This document shows positions 1 to 7,916 of a stretch of DNA of 64,000 bases, in pieces. The stretch's first letter is position 1; the number at the start of each line of letters is the position of its first letter. This stretch comes from Rhodococcus yananensis. GTDB lineage: Bacteria; Actinomycetota; Actinomycetes; Mycobacteriales; Mycobacteriaceae. The stretch lies in NCBI RefSeq assembly GCF_020515525.1, contig NZ_JAIYEP010000001.1, positions 62,001-126,000 on the forward strand. Direction: 5' to 3'. A model generated the notes under the pieces. The model worked only from the letters and a program-made list of their open reading frames with translations. It was not told the origin of the DNA and did not search any database. The translations under genes and the position numbers were made by a program.

Positions 1-261
1 TTCCGTCGCATCGACCACGAGGAAGAGCAGAAGCGGGAAGCGGCGCTGGCCCGCCGGAGCGAGAACGCCCCGAAACCGGGTGCGAAGCCGAACCGCGACA
101 AGAAGAAGGGTGCGGCCGCGGCGACCGGATCGACGGACGACTCGGGTGTCTCCCTCGGTAAGTCGGACGCTCCGGAGTCGACCGGTGGTTCGGGTTCGGC
201 GCCGACCGCTCCGAAGCCGGGAAGCCGACCGAAGAACTCCAAGCGCAAGCGACAGAAATAG
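1..261 (+). CDS. yidC: Membrane protein insertase YidC, C-terminal fragment
   Basis: Frame 1 is open from the first base to a TAG at 259-261 and gives 86 residues. The fragment is hydrophilic and very rich in Lys, Arg, Ser, Pro and Gly, ending in KRKRQK. That is the basic cytoplasmic tail typical of actinobacterial YidC/Oxa1 insertases, which insert and fold membrane proteins with or without SecYEG. The membrane core lies outside the window, so the name rests on the tail composition and on the jag-rsmG-parA-parB genes that follow, an arrangement conserved across bacteria. The start is missing because the window begins inside the gene. Confidence 0.8.
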   Translation, partial: FRRIDHEEEQKREAALARRSENAPKPGAKPNRDKKKGAAAATGSTDDSGVSLGKSDAPESTGGSGSAPTAPKPGSRPKNSKRKRQK

Positions 262-274
262 AAGAGGGCTGATG

Positions 275-817
275 ATGGCGAGTGACCTGGACAAGGCACA
301 GGAGGAGCTCGAGGTGGCGACGGAGCCGCGCGAGTCCGATGTCGAGACCGACGACGACGAGCTCCTGATCGAAGAGGGTGAGATCGCCGGCGATTATCTC
401 GAGCAGCTCCTCGACGTCCTCGACTTCGACGGCGACATCGACCTCGATGTCGAGGGTGATCGCGCGGTGGTGAGCATCGACGGCGGCAAGGATCTGTCGA
501 AGCTCGTCGGTCGCGGCGGTGAGGTCCTCGACGCGCTGCAGGAACTGACGCGACTCGCGGTGCAGCAGTCGACCGGTGAGCGGAGCAAGCTGATGCTCGA
601 TATCGCGGGTTGGCGCGCCGGTAAGCGGGCCGAGCTCACCGAGCTCGGTGAGGCCGCTGCTCGGCGTGTTCTCGAGTCCGGCGAGCGTGAGGAGCTCACG
701 CCGATGACGCCGTTCGAGCGGAAGATCGTGCACGATGCGGTCGCGAAGGTCGACGGCGTGTCGAGTGAGAGCGAAGGCGCCGAGCCGCAACGCCGAGTGG
801 TGATCATCAAGGATTGA
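275..817 (+). CDS. jag: KH-R3H RNA-binding protein Jag/KhpB
   Basis: This 180-aa protein has an acidic N-terminal part (about residues 1-55), a KH domain containing VGRGGEVLDALQ (about 75-95) and a C-terminal R3H domain whose RKIVH supplies the Arg-x3-His signature. Jag/KhpB proteins bind RNA and in Gram-positive bacteria influence cell elongation and division, often with a second KH protein. The gene begins 13 bases after yidC. I chose the second of two adjacent ATGs because AGAGGG at 263-268 is then 6 bases away; the ATG at 272 is possible. It is probably co-transcribed with yidC and ends before a strong hairpin. Confidence 0.92.
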   Translation: MASDLDKAQEELEVATEPRESDVETDDDELLIEEGEIAGDYLEQLLDVLDFDGDIDLDVEGDRAVVSIDGGKDLSKLVGRGGEVLDALQELTRLAVQQSTGERSKLMLDIAGWRAGKRAELTELGEAAARRVLESGEREELTPMTPFERKIVHDAVAKVDGVSSESEGAEPQRRVVIIKD

Positions 818-868
818 TCCGAGTACCGCATTCGAGTCAGGAATTCGAGTGCGACGCGGAAACGACAG

Positions 869-896
869 GAGGGGCCCGGCTCGAGCCGGGCCCCTC
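869..896 (+). terminator. Perfect 28-bp hairpin after jag
   Basis: A perfect palindrome of 28 bases, almost all G and C, centred on TCGA lies 52 bases after the jag stop. A short T-containing stretch follows but there is no long U tract, which is common for actinobacterial intrinsic terminators. It probably ends the yidC-jag transcript and separates it from rsmG. Confidence 0.65.
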
Positions 897-946
897 TCGT
901 CGTTGCAGGAGCCGAATGTTGTCGCGTCGACACGCGGCGGGAGAGG

Positions 947-1627
947 ATGTTTCACGTGGAACATGACGAGTCCGGTATTCCGGCGACAGTGCAGCGGATC
1001 TTCGGTGAGCGCACCGAACTGGCGGAGCGCTATCATCGATCGCTGTCGACGGACGGTGTGGAGCGAGGTCTGATCGGACCGCGGGAGGTCCCGCGACTGT
1101 GGGAGCGGCACATCCTCAACTGTGCGGTTCTCGGGGAACTGATCGAGAGCGGCGAATCCGTCGTCGATGTCGGTAGCGGCGCCGGCCTTCCGGGGATTCC
1201 GTTGGCGATCGCGCGACCGGATGTGCGGGTGACGCTGGTCGAACCGCTGCTGCGACGGTCGATCTATCTCGCCGAATTCGTCGAGTCGAGCGGTCTCGAC
1301 AACGTCCTCGTGGTGCGGGGGCGGGCCGAGCAGCCGGGCGTGATCCAGGAGGCCGGTGGTGCCGACGTCGTGACATCCCGCGCGGTGGCTCCCCTCGCGA
1401 AGCTCGTCAAGTGGTCGTTGCCGTTGATTCATGAGGGCGGGCGGATGCTCGCACTGAAGGGTTCGTCGGCGGCCGAGGAGATCGAGCGTGACCGCGCCGA
1501 GTTGACGCGGCTCGGAGTCGGGGACCTCGAGGTGCTCGAGTGCGGAGCCGATCTTCTCGAGGTGCCGACCATCGTCGTCAAGGCGGTGCGGAAGCCCAAG
1601 CAGTCCCGTCGGCGTGGCCGACGCTGA
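947..1627 (+). CDS. rsmG: 16S rRNA (guanine-527-N7)-methyltransferase RsmG (GidB)
   Basis: RsmG methylates N7 of G527 in 16S rRNA using S-adenosylmethionine; loss gives low-level streptomycin resistance in several bacteria. The 226-aa protein has the family glycine-rich SAM loop [12 protein letters not shown] (residues 72-83), the acidic VTLVEP strand that follows and the later [10 protein letters not shown] segment. The ATG at 947 gives the N-terminus MFHVEH, because a parS-like site covers the second and third bases of the start codon onward. GGAGAGG ends directly against this ATG, so the in-frame GTG at 956, better spaced from that ribosome site, could be the real start. The basic C-terminal tail (KQSRRRGRR) is typical of actinobacteria. 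Confidence 0.95.
   Translation: MFHVEHDESGIPATVQRIFGERTELAERYHRSLSTDGVERGLIGPREVPRLWERHILNCAVLGELIESGESVVDVGSGAGLPGIPLAIARPDVRVTLVEPLLRRSIYLAEFVESSGLDNVLVVRGRAEQPGVIQEAGGADVVTSRAVAPLAKLVKWSLPLIHEGGRMLALKGSSAAEEIERDRAELTRLGVGDLEVLECGADLLEVPTIVVKAVRKPKQSRRRGRR
948..963. promoter_or_regulatory. parS-like ParB site at the rsmG start
   Basis: TGTTTCACGTGGAACA differs at one position (position 11, G for A) from the canonical parS 16-mer TGTTTCACGTGAAACA. It starts inside the rsmG start codon and dictates the residues FHVEH. ParB is encoded 2 kb away, so binding is likely. Confidence 0.8.
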
Positions 1628-1721
1628 CAACACGGTGCGATTCGGGCGAATGGAACATCGTCGCCGGCCCATGCTTCGCTGCCCGGCAGTTACGTCACTG
1701 TGACAGTAGGGGCAGGCGCGT

Positions 1722-1737
1722 TGTTTCACGTGAAACA
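1722..1737. promoter_or_regulatory. parS site (perfect)
   Basis: A perfect match to the 16-bp bacterial parS consensus TGTTTCACGTGAAACA, located 95 bases after rsmG. Bound by the ParB encoded at 3006-4229. Confidence 0.95.
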
Positions 1738-1767
1738 TCGCGACATCCGCACCCCTCCCCTCCCCCG

Positions 1768-1809
1768 CGACAAGCCGTCATGTTTCACGTGAAACATGAC
1801 GGCTTGTCG
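1768..1809. repeat. 42-bp perfect palindrome centred on a parS site
   Basis: The bases from 1768 to 1809 read identically on both strands: 13-base arms CGACAAGCCGTCA and TGACGGCTTGTCG flank a perfect parS. As DNA it is an extended ParB target; as RNA it could fold into a strong hairpin and stop transcription leaving rsmG. The outer arm also overlaps the first two bases of the third parS copy at 1808. Confidence 0.85.
1781..1796. promoter_or_regulatory. parS site (perfect, inside the palindrome)
   Basis: A second perfect TGTTTCACGTGAAACA, 59 bases from the first measured start to start. It forms the exact centre of the 42-bp palindrome. Confidence 0.95.
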
Positions 1810-1823
1810 TTTCACGTGAAACA
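1808..1823. promoter_or_regulatory. parS-like site
   Basis: CGTTTCACGTGAAACA, identical to consensus parS except the first base. Its start is 27 bases from the preceding site, so two ParB dimers would sit about 2.5 helical turns apart. Confidence 0.88.
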
Positions 1824-1976
1824 TCGGGTGCGAACGGGCGCCGCGTTTCGATCGTTCGCCGCTCTGGAATACTGAAGCGGTCGAGGGTGGGGGTGGTGAA
1901 CTCCCGTCGTGTTCGACCCCGGTCCGGTCTGCGCCCCCGCGTGTGGCGCGCGCCGGACGAGGTGAAGGTTGTAGCG

Positions 1977-2007
1977 TTGCCAACCGAACGGGTCTACGTA
2001 TAAGGAG
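1977..2007 (+). promoter_or_regulatory. Possible parA promoter and ribosome-binding site
   Basis: TTGCCA at 1977-1982 and TATAAG at 1999-2004 are 16 bases apart and resemble -35 and -10 elements. AAGGAG at 2002-2007, 6 bases before the parA ATG, is a good ribosome site. The two readings overlap: if TATAAG were the -10, transcription would start at about the ATG and the mRNA would be nearly leaderless, so the AAGGAG reading is the safer one. Confidence 0.4.
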
Positions 2008-2013
2008 CGTTCC

Positions 2014-3009
2014 ATGTCGAGTGGATCTGAGTCCGCTGTTTCACGTGAAACCGAATCCGGCACTCGCGTGAACGAGTCCCAGAACGACGACGAATACTTC
2101 CCGGTCTCCTACGAGGACATCTCGATCGCGGACACTCCCATCGGAGCGGCGGCGCACCGAGCGAGTCAGATCCTGCATCCCAGTGCGACGGAATCGCTGC
2201 CGAAGCCGCGCGAACGGCGAGTCTTCACCATCGCGAATCAGAAGGGTGGGGTCGGTAAGACCACGACAGCCGTCAACCTCGCGGCGGCGCTCGCCATTCA
2301 GGGACTGTCGGTTCTCGTCGTCGACCTCGATCCGCAGGGAAATGCGAGTACCGCGCTCGGGGTCCCCCACCACTCCGGTATCCCGTCGAGCTACGAGGTG
2401 CTCCTCGGCGATGTCACCGCGGCCGAGGCGATTCAGCAGAGTCCGCACAGCGACAAGCTGTTCTGCATCCCGGCGACCATCGACCTCGCCGGCGCCGAGA
2501 TCGAACTCGTCTCGATGGTCGCCCGCGAGAACCGCCTACGCAACGCGCTGACCCCCGCCGCGCTCGGTGACAGGGAGTTCGACTACATCCTCATCGACTG
2601 CCCGCCCTCGCTGGGGCTGCTGACGGTCAACGCGTTGGTCGCGGGGAAGGAAGTCCTCATCCCCATTCAATGCGAGTACTACGCGCTCGAGGGTGTGGGT
2701 CAGCTCCTGCGCAACATCGAACTCGTGCAGGCGCACCTGAATCCGGATCTCCACGTCTCCACCGTCCTGTTGACGATGTACGACGGCCGCACGAAACTCG
2801 CCGACCAGGTGGCGGCGGAGGTGCGTCAGCACTTCGGTGCCGCGGTGTTGCGATCGGTGATCCCCCGCAGCGTGAAGGTATCGGAAGCTCCGGGCTACGG
2901 GACGACCGTTCTCGACTACGATCCTGGTTCGCGGGGCGCGATGAGCTACCTCGACGCCGGTCGTGAACTGGCGGCACGCGGGCTACACGAGAATCAGGGG
3001 AAGGCATGA
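2014..3009 (+). CDS. parA: Chromosome partitioning ATPase ParA (Soj)
   Basis: ParA is a Walker ATPase that coats the nucleoid and moves ParB-parS complexes during origin segregation. The 331-aa protein has the deviant Walker A KGGVGKTT (residues 77-84), the A-prime stretch VVDLDPQGN (about 102-110) and the Walker B-like ILIDCPPS (about 190-197). An N-terminal extension of about 68 residues precedes the ATPase domain; part of it (AVSRETE) is encoded by a parS-like site. AAGGAG lies 6 bases before the ATG. The gene overlaps parB by four bases (ATGA), so the two are translationally coupled. Confidence 0.97.
   Translation: MSSGSESAVSRETESGTRVNESQNDDEYFPVSYEDISIADTPIGAAAHRASQILHPSATESLPKPRERRVFTIANQKGGVGKTTTAVNLAAALAIQGLSVLVVDLDPQGNASTALGVPHHSGIPSSYEVLLGDVTAAEAIQQSPHSDKLFCIPATIDLAGAEIELVSMVARENRLRNALTPAALGDREFDYILIDCPPSLGLLTVNALVAGKEVLIPIQCEYYALEGVGQLLRNIELVQAHLNPDLHVSTVLLTMYDGRTKLADQVAAEVRQHFGAAVLRSVIPRSVKVSEAPGYGTTVLDYDPGSRGAMSYLDAGRELAARGLHENQGKA
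2037..2052. promoter_or_regulatory. parS-like site inside parA
   Basis: TGTTTCACGTGAAACC matches parS at 15 of 16 bases (last base differs). It lies 24 bases into parA and encodes part of the ParA N-terminus, so ParB bound here could repress or insulate parAB expression. Confidence 0.85.
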
Positions 3010-4229
3010 GCGCGACACGTAAGGGTGGGCTCGGACGAGGACTTGCTGCGCTGATCCCGACGGGCCCGCCCGTCGCGACCCCGCCGGCCGAGACGGACGA
3101 GCCCGCGTCCGCGTCGGAGGAACCCACCGCGGCCGCCGCTGCGGTGGCCACCGCAGCGAAACCGGCCGCGAAATCCACGTCCAGGACGTCGTCGGTGCGC
3201 CGCGCCCCGGCCGCCGGACTGACGATCGCGCCGTCGGGGTTGGGTACCGCCGCCGCCGACGTCGTCATCGGTGACGGGACCCCGGCATCCGCACCCGCCG
3301 GTTCGGATCCCGACGACACGGAGCGCGGGACGGCCACGCCAGCGAAGGGCGCGAGCAACCCCGACCGCGCCGCGGCCGTGACCGCGGCGGAGGGTGACCC
3401 CCTCCCCTCCCCCACCGGAGCGGTCTATCTCGAGATCCCGATCGATCGGATCGACCGGAACCCGAAGCAGCCGCGTCAGGTGTTCGACGAGGATGCGCTC
3501 GACGAACTCGTGCATTCGATCCGCGAATTCGGACTGATGCAGCCGATCGTGGTGCGTCGCATCGAGGACGATCGTTTCCAGCTCATCATGGGTGAGCGGC
3601 GTTGGCGCGCGTCCCAGCAGGCCGGTCTCACCACGATCTCCGCGATCGTCCGTGACACCGAGGACGATGCGCTGCTGCGTGACGCGCTGCTCGAGAACAT
3701 CCACCGCGTTCAACTCAACCCCCTCGAGGAGGCCGCGGCCTACCAGCAGTTGCTGGAGGAGTTCGAGGTCACCCACGAGGAACTCGCCGCCCGTCTCGGT
3801 CGCTCGCGACCGGTGGTCACCAACATGATCAGGCTGCTGAAGCTGCCGATTCCCGTGCAGCGACGCGTGGCCGCCGGTGTTCTCTCGGCGGGGCACGCCC
3901 GCGCACTGTTGTCGCTCGATGCGGGCGCCGACGCACAGGAGGTGCTGGCCGCCCGGATCGTCGCCGAGGGCATGTCGGTGCGCGCCACCGAGGAAGCCGT
4001 CGTCCTCGCGAATCGGGGTACCGCTCCCGACACTCCGTCACCGCAGCGCCGCAAACCGATTCAGATGCCCGGTCTGCAGGATGTGGCCGAACGCCTGTCG
4101 AACTCGTTCGACACCCGTGTCACCGTCAGCCTCGGTAAACGCAAGGGCAAGATCGTGGTGGAGTTCGGGTCGGTCGACGATCTCGAGCGCATCGTCACGA
4201 TGATGGAATCCCAGAAGGGTGCTTCCTGA
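3006..4229 (+). CDS. parB: Chromosome partitioning protein ParB (Spo0J), CTP-dependent clamp
   Basis: ParB binds parS, loads onto DNA as a CTP-gated clamp and stimulates ParA. The 407-aa protein begins with the basic KGGLGRGL box (residues 6-13), thought to contact ParA, followed by an unusually long Ala/Pro/Thr-rich linker to about residue 136. The N-terminal CTPase domain follows, with GERRWRA (196-202) and ENIHR (230-234), then the helix-turn-helix DNA-binding domain (about 255-330) and a C-terminal dimerisation region. Start ATG overlaps the parA stop. Five parS-like sites lie just upstream in the same region. Confidence 0.97.
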   Translation: MSATRKGGLGRGLAALIPTGPPVATPPAETDEPASASEEPTAAAAAVATAAKPAAKSTSRTSSVRRAPAAGLTIAPSGLGTAAADVVIGDGTPASAPAGSDPDDTERGTATPAKGASNPDRAAAVTAAEGDPLPSPTGAVYLEIPIDRIDRNPKQPRQVFDEDALDELVHSIREFGLMQPIVVRRIEDDRFQLIMGERRWRASQQAGLTTISAIVRDTEDDALLRDALLENIHRVQLNPLEEAAAYQQLLEEFEVTHEELAARLGRSRPVVTNMIRLLKLPIPVQRRVAAGVLSAGHARALLSLDAGADAQEVLAARIVAEGMSVRATEEAVVLANRGTAPDTPSPQRRKPIQMPGLQDVAERLSNSFDTRVTVSLGKRKGKIVVEFGSVDDLERIVTMMESQKGAS

Positions 4230-4285
4230 CTCCGCATTCGGAGCACATGGACGTGTGGATCAAGGCGTGGAGGCGAAGCTAAGCC

Positions 4286-5017
4286 GTGTCGACCCGAGTC
4301 GTACCGCTCACCCTGAGCGGCATCGAGCAGTTGCCGTTCCATGCCCGACGATGCGTCTTCTGGGAGATGGATCCCGCGGCGGCCGCCGAATCACTCGGCT
4401 TCGTGGACCCCGAGTTCGAGAAGGAGGCGTGGCTGTCGACGGTCATGCTGCAGTGGGGTTCGTGTGCCCGGATCGCGTCGATCGGCGACCGGATCGCCGG
4501 ATGCGTGTTCTACGCGCCGCCCAGCATGGTGCCGCGGGCGCAGTGGTTCCCGACCTCCCCGGTGAGTGCCGACGCCATTCTCCTGACCACCATCAGGTTG
4601 GAACCCATCGCGGACGACACCGACGTCGCCGGTGACCTGATCCGCGCGGTCGTCGACGATCTGGTGCGCCGCAACGTCCGCGCGATCGAGGCATTCGGAA
4701 TCAGGGGTGACGTGGCCACCCGGAAGCCGGCGGACACTCCCACCGCAACCGCCGGGCGCGAGTGTTCTCCCGCCGAATGCATGATTCCCGCGGACTTCCT
4801 CGAGGACATGGGGTTCGACGTGATCGCACCGCATCACCGGTATCCGCGGCTGCGCCTCGAACTGGATCGTGATCACGGTTGGAAGGAAGAGGTCGAGGCG
4901 GCACTCGATCGTCTCCTCGAGGCCGCGTCGCTGACCGTGGAGGATCTCGTCGTCAAACCGGCGGGGGCCGTGGTCGTCGACCACGGCGCTCCCGGATCGG
5001 TCAGCGGGTCTCGGTGA
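4286..5017 (+). CDS. GNAT-family acetyltransferase-like protein (Rv3916c-type)
   Basis: A 243-aa protein following parB, at the position of Rv3916c in M. tuberculosis. The middle part (GDRIAGCVFYAPP and the following strand-helix stretch) looks like a degenerate GNAT acyl-CoA fold; substrate and activity are unknown. The start is the GTG at 4286 after a weak ribosome site; the 56-base gap from parB suggests the same transcript. Its last 17 bases overlap the 3' end of cwlM on the other strand, so the two genes converge tail to tail. The conserved place beside parAB suggests a cell-cycle or envelope role, but that is inference from position only. Confidence 0.75.
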   Translation: MSTRVVPLTLSGIEQLPFHARRCVFWEMDPAAAAESLGFVDPEFEKEAWLSTVMLQWGSCARIASIGDRIAGCVFYAPPSMVPRAQWFPTSPVSADAILLTTIRLEPIADDTDVAGDLIRAVVDDLVRRNVRAIEAFGIRGDVATRKPADTPTATAGRECSPAECMIPADFLEDMGFDVIAPHHRYPRLRLELDRDHGWKEEVEAALDRLLEAASLTVEDLVVKPAGAVVVDHGAPGSVSGSR

Positions 5018-6203
5018 TGGACAGTTCTTCGGCGAGAAGCTCGGCGAACGTGTAGGTGCCGGTGGGCTGATCGTCCTGGCCGAGCAGGTACAGACGTTTG
5101 ACGGCGACGAGGATCGCCTCGGCGATCGTGTCGCGGTGGCGGGGATCGGACAGGACGGTGGAGTCGTGCCCGTTGGTGAGGTACCCGAGGTCGATCTGAA
5201 CCGTCGGCATGTTCGTCAGCCGGAGCAGGTCCCACGTGCGACCGTGGCTGCGGCAATCCTGCAGCGGTGTCCGCGCGACGATCTCACGTTGGATGTAGCC
5301 GGTGAGAACCTGGCCGATCATCGATTCGGAGCCGTGGGAGTTCCCGTAGTGGAAACTCGCGATGCCGTTGGCAAGGGGGGACGAACTCGAATCGCATCGC
5401 AGGGAGATCATCAGATCGGCCCCGAAGGCGTTCGAGGTGCCCGCCCGCTCGATGTCGGTGGGGTCGGCGTGATACGGACGCGACAGGAACGTCTCCATGC
5501 CCGTCGCGGCCATCCGCCCTTCGAGTCGGCGCGCGAGATCCCACAGGATGTCGGCTTCGGAGATCACACCGTGCCGGTTCCGCACGATGTACCCGTGATG
5601 GTTTCCGCCGAGCCCCGGATCGACGACGATCCGCTTCCCGCTGAGCTGCGAACCGGAGCGTCGGACGATCTCCTCTTCGCTGATGGCGTGCGGCGACCCA
5701 CCCGACACCCGCGTGCCGAGCAGGTCGAGCGCGCGCAGCGTCTCGGCGCCGCAGATCCCGTCCGGGGACAGGCCGATCTCCCGCTGGAACGAGCTGAGTC
5801 CGTCGTGTGTCCGCGGGCCGAAATAGCCGTCGACGCGATCCACGTAGAACCCGAGATCCTGCAACCGTGTCTGGAGCGACGCGACGTCGTCGCCGTACAG
5901 GGGGGCCGACAGCTGGTAGATCAGCGTGCGCGCACCGAGCCGGTACGACGCCTCACGCAGCGAGCGGTACGTGGCGGGACCGACGACGCCGTCGACGAGC
6001 AGACCACGCTGCTGCTGGAACGCGCGTACCGCACCGTCGAGGAGTCGATCGAACACGGCATCCTCGAGCGCGGGATCGAGTTCGCCGCCGCCGTCGATTC
6101 CGCCGTGCGCGGGCGTCCCGTCGTGGAGGAATCCCAGACCCGCCAGGATGCTGCGGATCTCGGCGACGGCAGGACCGTGATCGCCGTGACGAAGAGGACG
6201 CAT
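5001..6203 (-). CDS. cwlM: Peptidoglycan regulator CwlM (amidase-like, probably non-catalytic)
   Basis: The 400-aa protein (M. tuberculosis CwlM is about 406) has two N-terminal peptidoglycan-binding-1 repeats (about residues 5-82 and 100-165) and a C-terminal N-acetylmuramoyl-L-alanine amidase fold (about 190-380). No signal peptide is visible. The zinc motif DPGHGG of active amidases reads DPGLGG here (195-200), and the second histidine region reads LRCDSS (268-273); only the middle glutamate in SEAD is retained. In mycobacteria CwlM is cytoplasmic or membrane-associated, phosphorylated by PknB, and activates MurA; the missing zinc ligands agree with a regulatory rather than hydrolytic role. 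A hairpin separates it from trxA upstream. Confidence 0.93.
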   Translation of the reverse strand: MRPLRHGDHGPAVAEIRSILAGLGFLHDGTPAHGGIDGGGELDPALEDAVFDRLLDGAVRAFQQQRGLLVDGVVGPATYRSLREASYRLGARTLIYQLSAPLYGDDVASLQTRLQDLGFYVDRVDGYFGPRTHDGLSSFQREIGLSPDGICGAETLRALDLLGTRVSGGSPHAISEEEIVRRSGSQLSGKRIVVDPGLGGNHHGYIVRNRHGVISEADILWDLARRLEGRMAATGMETFLSRPYHADPTDIERAGTSNAFGADLMISLRCDSSSSPLANGIASFHYGNSHGSESMIGQVLTGYIQREIVARTPLQDCRSHGRTWDLLRLTNMPTVQIDLGYLTNGHDSTVLSDPRHRDTIAEAILVAVKRLYLLGQDDQPTGTYTFAELLAEELSITETR

Positions 6204-6268
6204 GTCTCGGGCCTTTCCGTGCTGATCCGTACTGCGCTGATCTGAACTGACTGGGTACCGCTCGGTCG

Positions 6269-6290
6269 CGCCCGGCCCGAGGGCCGGGCG
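6269..6290 (-). terminator. GC hairpin between trxA and cwlM
   Basis: Two perfect 10-base arms (CGCCCGGCCC and GGGCCGGGCG) around a two-base loop lie 77 bases beyond the trxA stop and 66 bases before the cwlM start. It probably ends the trxB-trxA transcript, which means cwlM should have its own promoter. Confidence 0.6.
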
Positions 6291-6366
6291 TCACCCGGAC
6301 GGATTGTCTCAAACACGCTCCGAACAGGCTTTCCCGGGCGTATCCGAGGCTGATCCTGGGACGGTA

Positions 6367-6690
6367 CTACAGCACGTCCCCCAGTTCGCGCAGCAACGCC
6401 GCCTTGCCCTTGGCGCCGACGATCGTCTTCACGGGCTTGCCACCGGAGAACAGGATCATCGTGGGGATCGACATGACCTGATAGTCACGCGCCGACGACG
6501 GGTTGGCGTCGATGTCGAGCTTGGCGACGGTCAGCTTCTCGGCGTGCTCACCGGCGATCTCCTCGAGGACCGGCGCGACCATCTTGCACGGCCCGCACCA
6601 CGTCGCCCAGAAGTCGACGAGGACGGGCTTGTCGGCTTGCAGGACGTCCTCGACGAACGACGAGTCGGTGATGGTGACGGTGTTGGACAC
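6367..6690 (-). CDS. trxA: Thioredoxin
   Basis: A 107-aa classic thioredoxin with the redox site WCGPCK (residues 31-36) and the cis-proline in SIPT (74-77). It reduces cytoplasmic disulfides using electrons from the thioredoxin reductase encoded just upstream. The start is a GTG at 6690 with AGGAGG a few bases before it. It corresponds to trxC of M. tuberculosis, where the same trxB2-trxC pair lies between sigM and cwlM. Confidence 0.97.
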   Translation of the reverse strand: MSNTVTITDSSFVEDVLQADKPVLVDFWATWCGPCKMVAPVLEEIAGEHAEKLTVAKLDIDANPSSARDYQVMSIPTMILFSGGKPVKTIVGAKGKAALLRELGDVL

Positions 6691-6777
6691 TGTGCCTCCT
6701 GGAATCGGGTGAACTGATGCGGGACGGCGGTTCGAGGTGGTGCCGGACCGGCCGTGGGGGTATCGACGGGGTGGGGC

Positions 6778-7746
6778 TCAGACGGACGCGGAGACCGCGG
6801 CGACAGCTTCGTCGCGATTCGCGGCGAGCCACCGCTCCGCGTCGATCGAGGCGGAACAACCGGTGCCGGCGGCGGTGATGGCCTGCCGGTAGGTGTGGTC
6901 GACGAGGTCTCCCGCGGCGAACACGCCGGGCAGCGACGTGGCGGTGCCGGGTGCGGTGACCTGCACGTAGCCCTCACCGTCCAGGTCCACCTGGCCGGTG
7001 ACGAGGCTGCTGCGCGGATCGTGACCCACGGCGACGAACAGACCGGTGACGGCGAGGTCGCGGCGTTCACCGGTCACCGTGTCCTCCACGACGAGATTCT
7101 CGACGCTGTTCTCACCCTGCACCTCCACGACACGGGTGTTGGTGGCGAACCGGATCTTGTCGTTCTCGCGGGCTCGGGCCAGCATGACCTTCGATGCGCG
7201 GAAGTTCTCGCTGCGGTGGATGAGGGTGACGCTGCGCGCGAAGCGGGTGAGGAAGGTGGCTTCCTCCATCGCGGAGTCGCCGCCGCCGACGACGGCGATG
7301 TCCTGATCGCGGAAGAAGAACCCGTCGCACGTGGCGCACGCCGAGACACCGCGGCCGAGCAGCCGCTCCTCCCCCGGTACCCCGAGATAGCGGGGTTCGG
7401 CGCCCATCGCGAGGATCACGGCGCGGGCACTGTAGGTTTCGCCGTTCGCGACGACCGTCTTGACCGCACCGGTGAGGTCCATCTCCTCGACGTCCTCGGT
7501 ACGCAGATCGGCGCCGAAACGCAGCGCCTGCTCGCGCATCTGATCCATCAGTTCGGGACCCATGATCCCCTCACGGAATCCGGGGAAGTTCTCGACCTCG
7601 GTCGTGGTCATCAGTTCACCGCCGAACTGGGTTCCCTCGAACACCAGCGGTGCGAGTTCGGCGCGGGCGGCGTAGATCGCCGCGGTGTATCCGGCCGGTC
7701 CCGAACCGACGATGATGATGTCGTGGATCGTGGGCGCTGTCGACAT
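6778..7746 (-). CDS. trxB: Thioredoxin reductase (NADPH)
   Basis: A 322-aa FAD/NADPH disulfide reductase. It has an N-terminal FAD loop [10 protein letters not shown] (about residues 14-23), the redox-active CATC (137-140), the NADPH loop [12 protein letters not shown] (about 152-163) and the C-terminal [13 protein letters not shown] motif. I start at the ATG at 7746 because GGAAGG precedes it; an in-frame ATG 12 codons upstream has no better support. It transfers electrons from NADPH to the thioredoxin encoded 87 bases downstream. Confidence 0.97.
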   Translation of the reverse strand: MSTAPTIHDIIIVGSGPAGYTAAIYAARAELAPLVFEGTQFGGELMTTTEVENFPGFREGIMGPELMDQMREQALRFGADLRTEDVEEMDLTGAVKTVVANGETYSARAVILAMGAEPRYLGVPGEERLLGRGVSACATCDGFFFRDQDIAVVGGGDSAMEEATFLTRFARSVTLIHRSENFRASKVMLARARENDKIRFATNTRVVEVQGENSVENLVVEDTVTGERRDLAVTGLFVAVGHDPRSSLVTGQVDLDGEGYVQVTAPGTATSLPGVFAAGDLVDHTYRQAITAAGTGCSASIDAERWLAANRDEAVAAVSASV

Positions 7747-7916
7747 GTGAGCCTTCCGGGTCGTCTGGGGCTGGGGTTTCACATACCAACACCAGGGTAA
7801 ACGGTGTTGTTCCCCGTATGCCGTGCCTCACGCCACACATCGGGACACCACCGTGTCCATCCGGTCTCCCGCGGACGGCTCCGGGACGGGCCGGGAGCCG
7901 GAGGCGGTCGCACGGT

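Larger units (their letters stand above)
1628..2013. other. rsmG-parA intergenic region carrying the parS cluster
   Basis: These 386 bases have no convincing gene. They hold two perfect parS sites and one near-perfect copy between 1722 and 1823, a 42-bp palindrome around the middle site, and at the far end a likely parA promoter and ribosome site. The region is best read as the main centromere nucleation site for ParB loading beside the origin. Confidence 0.8.
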
